This document shows, piece after piece, positions 13,693-20,374 of a stretch of DNA of 20,374 nucleotides (position 1 is its first letter; every line of letters begins with the position of its first letter). The stretch lies in assembly GCA_023460175.1 (NCBI GenBank), contig JAEWRC010000006.1, forward strand, positions 1 through 20,374, in the 5' to 3' direction. The notes under the pieces were generated by a model. It was not told the origin of the DNA. It worked only from the letters and a program-made list of their open reading frames with translations, and did no database searches. Both the position numbers and the translations under genes were made by a program. This DNA comes from Actinomycetes bacterium. Its GTDB lineage: Bacteria > Actinomycetota > Actinomycetes > Mycobacteriales > Mycobacteriaceae.

Positions 13693-14109
13693 TTAGGCGG
13701 ACTTGCTCAGCAGCGGCAGCAGCAGGGTGCGGCGCCGCTGGGTCTCGTCGGCGAAGTAAGTCAGCGCCTCGGGGACCGAGCCCGCGATCGGGTAGGCGTC
13801 CGGCGTGCCGGCCAGTACGTCGATCACGGCGTCGCTGGCAATCAGCACCCAGTCCTGTCCGGTCTCGGCGCAGTCCTCGTCGAACGCGCGCAGCAGCGCC
13901 AGGCCGTGATCGTCCATGTGCAGGACGCCGCTGAGGTCCAGCACCACCGAGGTGGCGGCCAGGACGTAGCGTCGGGCATGTTCGGTGACTCGATCGACAT
14001 TGACCATGTCGACCTCGCCGCTGATGGTGACAACGGTGGCCAGTCGGCGACTCTGCGCCCGCAGCCGCGCGCCGTTGCAGTCGAACACAGGATTTCCGTA
14101 GCGGTTCAT
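13693..14109 (-). CDS. STAS-domain protein (anti-sigma factor antagonist-like, Rv1904-like)
   Basis: This 138-residue protein has a STAS fold: VVTISGEVDMVNVDRVTEH followed by SVVLDLSGVLHMDDHGLALL. In classical antagonists such as SpoIIAA the loop reads D-S-S-G-L, and a serine there is phosphorylated by the anti-sigma kinase. Here the loop is MDDHGLALL, with Asp and His in place of the serines. The C-terminal 30 residues are basic (QRRR) and Leu rich. Size and neighbourhood resemble Mtb Rv1904, near cinA and katG. ATG 14109 has GAGG 6 nt upstream; an ATG at 14121 would add four residues. It is first in a four-gene minus-strand operon. The partner sigma system is not in the window. Confidence 0.85.
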   Translation of the reverse strand: MNRYGNPVFDCNGARLRAQSRRLATVVTISGEVDMVNVDRVTEHARRYVLAATSVVLDLSGVLHMDDHGLALLRAFDEDCAETGQDWVLIASDAVIDVLAGTPDAYPIAGSVPEALTYFADETQRRRTLLLPLLSKSA

Positions 14110-14192
14110 GTTCGGCCTCATTTCGGTGGCGTGTTGTTCTGTGCCTCCACCGCGACATTAAGTGGCGACTCTAAGGTCACCGGGTGCACGGT

Positions 14193-15080
14193 CTAATTCT
14201 TTGGTAAGGGTTGGGCGGCAATGCGCTCGTCGAGGGCACCCGAGTCGCGGCCCAGGGCCACCGTGGCCGCCGCCAGCGCCACCAGCGCGCACGGCAGCGC
14301 CACCAGACCCAGCCCGTGGGCGGTCAGCTGCTCGCCGAGCACCACCGTGCCCAGCAGCACCGCGGCCACCGGTTCGAGCACCAGCATCGCGGGTACCGAG
14401 GCCGGTAGCGCCCCGGCGTGCAGCGCCGACTGCTGCAGCACGGTGGCGACGACGGCCAGCACCACGAGCACGTACGGCGCCGGGGTCTCCAGCATCGCGC
14501 GCCAGGATCCGACCTGCAGCCGGTGCGTACACAGCTTCGTCAGCACCGCGATGAGGCCGAACAGGACGCCGACGGCGGTGGCCAGATACAGGGCGCGCTG
14601 GGTGCCGACGGCCCGCGATGCGCACACCACGCATCCGAGGACCAGCGGCACCAGGATCGCGCTGACCACCAGCCAGGTCTGCGGCGACGGCGCGTTGTGT
14701 CCCTGGCGGGGATGGGCCACCAGGACGAAGACCGCCAGCGACGCGGTGAGCAGCACGGCCCAGCCCCATTCGGTGCGGCTGACGCGCCGGCCGGCCAGTC
14801 GCGCGCTGATCGGCAACGCGAACAGCAACGCGGACACCAGCAACGGTTGCACCAGCATCAACGACCCGAATGACAGTGCCAACGCCTGGAAGCCGTATCC
14901 GGCGGCCGCGGTCGCCAGGCCGGCCCACCACAGCGGGGTGCGCAGCAGCGAGGTGACGATGGCCGAACTCATGCCGGCCTCGGCGGGAACGTCCCTGGTG
15001 GCCAGCTGGCGCACGACGATGCCGAGGGCCGCGCACAGCGCCGCGATCAGCGCGAGCGCGACGACGACCGGCTGTGACAT
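14193..15080 (-). CDS. DMT (EamA-like) family multi-spanning membrane transporter
   Basis: The 295-residue protein is mostly hydrophobic, with about nine or ten membrane segments. It begins at the first helix with VVVALALIAALCAALGIVV and ends with a short charged tail. Two related halves, each ending in a leucine/alanine/valine helix before GEQLTAHGLGLVALP-like loops, fit the drug/metabolite transporter superfamily. The substrate is unknown. ATG 15080 has GAGGA 4 nt upstream, and the hydrophobic N-terminus supports it over the longer open frame. It diverges from the acyltransferase gene across about 219 bp. That gap holds a TATTGT -10-like hexamer for this gene (15137-15132) but no convincing -35 or operator. 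Confidence 0.85.
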   Translation of the reverse strand: MSQPVVVALALIAALCAALGIVVRQLATRDVPAEAGMSSAIVTSLLRTPLWWAGLATAAAGYGFQALALSFGSLMLVQPLLVSALLFALPISARLAGRRVSRTEWGWAVLLTASLAVFVLVAHPRQGHNAPSPQTWLVVSAILVPLVLGCVVCASRAVGTQRALYLATAVGVLFGLIAVLTKLCTHRLQVGSWRAMLETPAPYVLVVLAVVATVLQQSALHAGALPASVPAMLVLEPVAAVLLGTVVLGEQLTAHGLGLVALPCALVALAAATVALGRDSGALDERIAAQPLPKN

Positions 15081-15299
15081 GGATTCCTCACTGGTGGGGC
15101 GCGCACCGACGAAAAGGTCTGGCAAACAACGACAATACTGACGGCGTCGCGGGACGGCCGCCGCGCGGCGTGGACGACCGAATGTGCGCCGCAACGCTGT
15201 TACGCTACCGACTGCCGGTTGTCAGGTCGTGTGACTCCGACCGCCCGGATGGCTCGCCGAAGCGCGAGAGACCAAGCAGCCTCACGGGAAGTGTGTTTC

Positions 15300-16493
15300 G
15301 TGCGCGGTGGAGAGATCAAGGCCCTGACCGGGTTGCGGATCTTCGCTGCGCTGTGGGTGGTGCTGTTCCATTTCCGGGCGCTGCTGGCCGAGGCGGCACC
15401 GGAGTTGAGTGCGGCGCTGGCGCCGCTGCTCGACTGTGGCGCCCAGGGCGTGGATCTGTTCTTCATCCTCAGCGGTTTCGTGCTGACCTGGACCTATCTG
15501 GATCGCCTCGGGCCGGCGTGGTCGACGCGGGCCACCGTGCACTTCCTGTGGCTGCGGCTGGCCCGGGTGTGGCCGATCTATCTGGTCACCATGCATCTGG
15601 CGGCCGCCTGGATCATCTTCACGCTGCACGTCGGGCATGTGCCATCGGAAGAGGCGTCCTCGCTCACCGCCATCAGCTACCTGCGGCAGTTCTTCCTGGT
15701 GCAACTGTGGTTCCAGCCCTACTTCGACGGGTCCAGCTGGGACGGCCCGGCCTGGTCGATCAGTGCGGAATGGTTGGCGTACCTGCTGTTCGGCGTGCTG
15801 GTGCTGGTGGTCTTCCGGGTCGCGGCCGTCACGCGGGCGCGCAGCCTGGTACTGCTGGCCGTCGCGGCGTCGGCGCCACCGGTTCTGCTGTTGCTGGGCA
15901 GCGGCGAGTTCTACACGCCCTGGAGTTGGCTGCCGCGCATCATCATGCAGTTCCTGGCCGGCGCGTTGGCCTGCGCGGCGGTGCGGCGGCTGCGGCTGAG
16001 CCATCGGCATCGGCAGGTCGCCGGGGTGCTGTCGCTGCTGCTGGTCGGCGTCATCATCGCGCTGCTGTACTGGCTCGACGCGCGCCCGATTCCGGGGGTG
16101 ATCGACAGCGGCGGCGTGGTCGACCTGCTCTTCGTCCCGCTGGTGGTCACCCTGGCGATCGGCGTCGGCGCCCTGCCGTCGCTGCTGGCCACCCGGGCGC
16201 TGGTGTACGGCGGGCAGATCTCGTTCGCGCTCTACATGGTCCACGAGTTGGTGCACACCGCCTGGAAGTGGGCCGCGCAGCAGTTCGAGCTGACGCTGCA
16301 GGGCGGTGAGGGCCCGTGGCTGCTGCTCGGCATCGTGGCGACGGCCGTCGCCGGCGCCGTCGTGCTCTATCACGGCGTGGAGGAACCGGCGCGCAAGTGG
16401 ATGCGCAGCATGGTCGATTCCGGGCCGCATCCGCCGCGCCCCGCGTCGTCCGAGGAGGCCGTCGCGGCGCGGACCCCCGTGCGGGTCGGCTGA
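15300..16493 (+). CDS. Acyltransferase-3 family integral membrane O-acyltransferase
   Basis: The 397-residue protein starts with the diagnostic EIKALTGLRIFAALWVVLFH. Arg13 and His24 form the R-X10-H motif of acyltransferase-3 enzymes, followed by GVDLFFILSGFVLTWTY and about ten membrane helices. Such proteins move acyl groups, often acetyl or succinyl, across the membrane onto surface glycans or lipids. This protein lacks the periplasmic SGNH domain found fused in OafA-like enzymes, but an SGNH protein is encoded 56 bp downstream. GTG 15300 was chosen because the conserved region begins there, with GGGAAG about 8 nt before it. An ATG at 15249 would add 17 basic residues and has no ribosome-binding site. 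Confidence 0.9.
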   Translation: MRGGEIKALTGLRIFAALWVVLFHFRALLAEAAPELSAALAPLLDCGAQGVDLFFILSGFVLTWTYLDRLGPAWSTRATVHFLWLRLARVWPIYLVTMHLAAAWIIFTLHVGHVPSEEASSLTAISYLRQFFLVQLWFQPYFDGSSWDGPAWSISAEWLAYLLFGVLVLVVFRVAAVTRARSLVLLAVAASAPPVLLLLGSGEFYTPWSWLPRIIMQFLAGALACAAVRRLRLSHRHRQVAGVLSLLLVGVIIALLYWLDARPIPGVIDSGGVVDLLFVPLVVTLAIGVGALPSLLATRALVYGGQISFALYMVHELVHTAWKWAAQQFELTLQGGEGPWLLLGIVATAVAGAVVLYHGVEEPARKWMRSMVDSGPHPPRPASSEEAVAARTPVRVG

Positions 16494-16549
16494 GACCGAC
16501 GGGCAATTGCGCTGTGGCGCCGCGGTTCTCCGGTGTTGCCGACCGTAGG

Positions 16550-17242
16550 ATGACGCGGGTGAGGGTGTCGCGGGTGGGTGCGTTGCTGATCGCGTCGGTG
16601 CTGCTGCTCGGCGCGACACCCGGTACCGCGATCGCGCCCGCGACCAGCGAAGCGCCGCTGCTGCGCGTCGCGGTGATCAGCGATTCCTACACCACCGGCA
16701 CCGTCGATGGCGGGATGGGACCGCGGAACTGGACCGCGCTGGCCTGGCAGCGCCTGGCCCGGCGCGGCATCGACGTGGTCGCCGACGTTGCCGCCGAGGG
16801 CCGCGCCGGCTATGACACCGTGGGCAACCGCGGCAGCGTCTTCGCCGACCTCATCGTGCGGGCGACCCGCGCCGACGACGCCGTGGTGGTGTTCTTCGGG
16901 TCGCGCAACGATCAGGAGGTGCCCCCGGCACGGCTGCGCACCCGCGTGCGCCAGGCGTTCGACCTGGCCCAGCGCCGCGCACCGCGGGCACGGCTGCTGG
17001 TCATCGGGCCGGCCTGGCCCACCCCGGACGTGCCGCCGGTGATGCTGGGCATCCGCGACATCCTGCGGGCCGAGGCCGCGGCGGCTGGGGGAAGTTTCTT
17101 CGATCCCCTCGCCGCCGGCTGGTTCATGAACCAGCCGGGCCTGATCGGACCCGACGGGGTGCATCCCACCGACGCCGGCCACGCCTACCTCGCGGCCCGG
17201 ATCGCGCCGCTGATCGCCGCGCGGCTACCCCGGCCGGACTGA
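16550..17242 (+). CDS. Secreted SGNH/GDSL-like esterase or acyltransferase
   Basis: The 230-residue protein has a signal peptide (basic MTRVRVSRVG, core to about 24, likely cleavage near TAIAP). A SGNH hydrolase domain follows: block I VISDSYTTG with Ser46, a glycine in block II GRAGYDT, block III FFGSRND with Asn120, and block V DGVHPTDAGH with Asp202 and His205. All four consensus residues are present, so it should be active outside the membrane. It could remove or transfer acyl groups on cell-envelope polymers. The close upstream acyltransferase-3 gene suggests a two-part O-acylation system. ATG 16550 has no clear ribosome-binding site; expression probably depends on the upstream transcript. 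Confidence 0.9.
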   Translation: MTRVRVSRVGALLIASVLLLGATPGTAIAPATSEAPLLRVAVISDSYTTGTVDGGMGPRNWTALAWQRLARRGIDVVADVAAEGRAGYDTVGNRGSVFADLIVRATRADDAVVVFFGSRNDQEVPPARLRTRVRQAFDLAQRRAPRARLLVIGPAWPTPDVPPVMLGIRDILRAEAAAAGGSFFDPLAAGWFMNQPGLIGPDGVHPTDAGHAYLAARIAPLIAARLPRPD

Positions 17243-17257
17243 ACCGAGAACGACGCC

Positions 17258-17287
17258 TCAGCCGAGAACGACTCAGCCGAGAACGAC
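17258..17287. repeat. 15-bp tandem repeat between the SGNH gene and katG
   Basis: TCAGCCGAGAACGAC occurs at 17258-17272 and again, identically, at 17273-17287. A third partial copy, CCGAGAACGAC, lies at 17244-17254, just after the SGNH stop. The array ends next to the stem-loop at 17289. No coding frame or known family was recognised in it. Confidence 0.9.
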
Positions 17288-17288
17288 A

Positions 17289-17318
17289 GTGCCCCGCGAG
17301 CCGAAGCTCGCGGGGCAC
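17289..17318. terminator. Strong stem-loop, probable bidirectional terminator between SGNH gene and katG
   Basis: A perfect 13-bp inverted repeat, GTGCCCCGCGAGC and its complement, surrounds a CGAA loop. It lies between the convergent SGNH and katG stops, 17 bp from the katG stop, where one element could end both transcripts. No T-tract follows on either side; mycobacterial terminators often lack one. Confidence 0.8.
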
Positions 17319-17335
17319 CGCATCGAGGGCTGCAG

Positions 17336-19570
<2,235 letters not shown>

Positions 19571-19606
19571 TGCGTTTCCTTTCGGGAGTGGTGTGACGGG
19601 CTGTGA

Positions 19607-20050
19607 TCACGGGTGTGATCCCGACATATGGGTAGCTACGCAGGCGGGGCACAGGCCCCAATAGATGACCTCGGCCTCGTCGATCGAGAAGCCATGGTCA
19701 TCGGAGGCGGACAGGCAGGGGGCGTCGCCGACGGCGCAGTCGACGTCGGCGATCTCGCCGCACGAGCGGCACACGATGTGGTGGTGGTTGTCGCCGACGC
19801 GGGATTCGTAGCGGGCGACCGATCCCGACGGTTGGATGCGCCGCACCAGCCCGACGGCGGTCAGCGCGTTCAACGAGTCGTACACCGTTTGGTGCGAAAC
19901 ATCGGGCAACTCCGCGCGGACCGCGCGGATGATGGTGTCGGTGTCCGCGTGGGCGTGCGCGTGCACCGCGCCCAGGACCGCAATCCGGGGGCGGGTCACC
20001 CGAAGATCGGCCGCACGCAGTTGATCTGCGTACTCGGTTGCCGAGGTCAT
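19607..20050 (-). CDS. furA: Ferric uptake regulator-type repressor FurA
   Basis: The 147-residue protein matches mycobacterial FurA: the winged-helix domain LRAADLRVTRPRIAVL and SHQTVYDSLNALTAVGLVRRI, then SGSVARYESRVGDNHHHIVCRSCGEI. The metal sites include H89-H91, the C94-x2-C97 pair and the late C134-x2-C137 pair; the latter two are typical structural zinc ligands. FurA represses its own operon and katG and responds to peroxide and metal state. ATG 20050 is the start because a near-consensus promoter ends 7 nt before it, giving a leaderless message as reported for mycobacterial furA. An earlier TTG in frame overlaps the -35 element and is rejected. Confidence 0.96.
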   Translation of the reverse strand: MTSATEYADQLRAADLRVTRPRIAVLGAVHAHAHADTDTIIRAVRAELPDVSHQTVYDSLNALTAVGLVRRIQPSGSVARYESRVGDNHHHIVCRSCGEIADVDCAVGDAPCLSASDDHGFSIDEAEVIYWGLCPACVATHMSGSHP

Positions 20051-20057
20051 GTGGACA

Positions 20058-20086
20058 TGCTTACGCGCTTTTCTGGAATCGGTCAA
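20058..20086 (-). promoter_or_regulatory. furA-katG promoter with FurA operator region (leaderless start)
   Basis: On the minus strand TTGACC (20086-20081) and TAAGCA (20063-20058) are 17 nt apart, a near-ideal sigma-A pair. The -10 ends 7 nt before the A of the furA ATG, so transcription should begin at that codon. The spacer GATTCCAGAAAAG resembles the AT-rich FurA-binding segment described for mycobacterial furA promoters. Confidence 0.85.
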
Positions 20087-20093
20087 GAGAATG

Positions 20094-20103
20094 CGAATAT
20101 TCG
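20094..20103. promoter_or_regulatory. CGAATATTCG palindrome upstream of the furA promoter
   Basis: A perfect 10-bp palindrome lies 7 bp upstream of the furA -35 element and about 45 bp before the divergent MenC-like gene. It is AT rich in a GC-rich setting and could be part of a Fur-type or shared divergent operator. Only the symmetry and position support a role. Confidence 0.35.
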
Positions 20104-20146
20104 TGTCGGATGGCGTCGGACCGGCCGCGATCTGGGCTAGCGTGCC

Positions 20147-20374
20147 GTGATTGTGCAGACTTTGATCGACTTCGACCGCGCGCGGACCTTCGCCATCCCG
20201 CTGGCCGACGGCACCGGGGTGCGGGAGGGGATGCTCCTCGAGGGGCCGCAGGGCTGGGGCGAGTTCAGCCCGGCCGAGGCCGCGGACCCGGCCGAACTGG
20301 CGCGCTGGCTGACCGCGGCGACTGAACCCGGCACGGTCGGCTGGCCCGACGCGGTGCGCGGACGGGTCCCGATG
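20147..20374 (+). CDS. menC: Enolase-superfamily enzyme, probable o-succinylbenzoate synthase MenC (N-terminal part)
   Basis: The first 76 codons are present and the gene runs off the window. RARTFAIPLADGTGVREGML followed by GPQGWGEFSP is the capping-domain start typical of actinobacterial o-succinylbenzoate synthases; the GWGE(F/C/I)SP motif is shared by MenC and related muconate-lactonising enzymes. MenC dehydrates SHCHC to o-succinylbenzoate in menaquinone synthesis. The catalytic barrel lies outside the window, so another enolase-superfamily function remains possible. GTG 20147 or GTG 20153 could start it. A TAGCGT -10-like hexamer at 20138-20143 would put transcription at about 20150, favouring a leaderless 20153 start. 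The gene diverges from furA. Confidence 0.6.
   Translation, partial: MIVQTLIDFDRARTFAIPLADGTGVREGMLLEGPQGWGEFSPAEAADPAELARWLTAATEPGTVGWPDAVRGRVPM

Noticed and set aside
15219..15299. Extended acyltransferase-3 N-terminus from TTG 15219 or ATG 15249
   Set aside because: The extra residues are basic and unlike the family, and no ribosome-binding site precedes those starts. The ATG cannot be fully excluded.
17244..17287. CRISPR-like array
   Set aside because: The units are 11-15 bp and abut or are 4-7 bp apart, with no spacers and no cas genes in the window.
20051..20086. N-terminal extension of FurA from a TTG codon
   Set aside because: The TTG is part of the -35 element, and the extension is absent from known mycobacterial FurA proteins, which are leaderless.

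Overview
The window reads as chromosomal DNA of a mycobacterium, probably a fast-growing Mycolicibacterium-type species. It is very GC rich, with G or C at nearly every third codon position, frequent GTG starts and tightly packed genes. Landmark proteins match mycobacterial ones: a CYP125-type steroid P450, a CinA very like Mtb Rv1901, and a furA-katG pair like Rv1909c-Rv1908c. A STAS protein resembles Rv1904, so the right two thirds looks like an expanded, rearranged version of the Mtb Rv1901-Rv1909c neighbourhood. No tRNA, rRNA, CRISPR, prophage or insertion sequence was seen. No gene-free stretch exceeds about 220 bp.

Layout. (1) 1-5457: the tail of an unknown + strand gene; a CYP125 paralogue; two small exported proteins; a membrane-anchored Thr-rich protein; a nitronate-monooxygenase-like flavoenzyme; and an epoxide hydrolase. 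The P450 and the flavoenzyme each carry a KstR-type motif about 40 bp before the start codon, perfect in one case and one mismatch in the other. This points to a small steroid-responsive module away from the main cholesterol cluster. (2) 5530-7460: a GNAT protein with a GyrA-like N-terminal helical region, followed 2 nt later by cinA. (3) 7485-11085: an AraC-type regulator, an alpha/beta hydrolase and an F420-type reductase on the minus strand, divergent from a metal-dependent amidohydrolase. This looks like an inducible catabolic module. (4) 11109-14121: a compact minus-strand operon of STAS protein, MOSC protein, alkaline-phosphatase-superfamily phosphodiesterase and YaaA. (5) 14193-17242: a DMT-type membrane protein divergent from an acyltransferase-3 plus secreted SGNH hydrolase pair, which resembles an OafA-type O-acyl transfer machine split into two genes. 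(6) 17289-20374: a strong stem-loop, katG, furA with a canonical leaderless promoter, and the start of a divergent MenC-like enolase-superfamily gene.

Three short tandem duplications (15-17 bp, two copies each) sit at gene edges: the epoxide hydrolase ribosome-binding site, the stop codon of the F420-type reductase, and the SGNH/katG junction. Family assignments come from recognised motifs and remembered protein sequences; no database search was possible.
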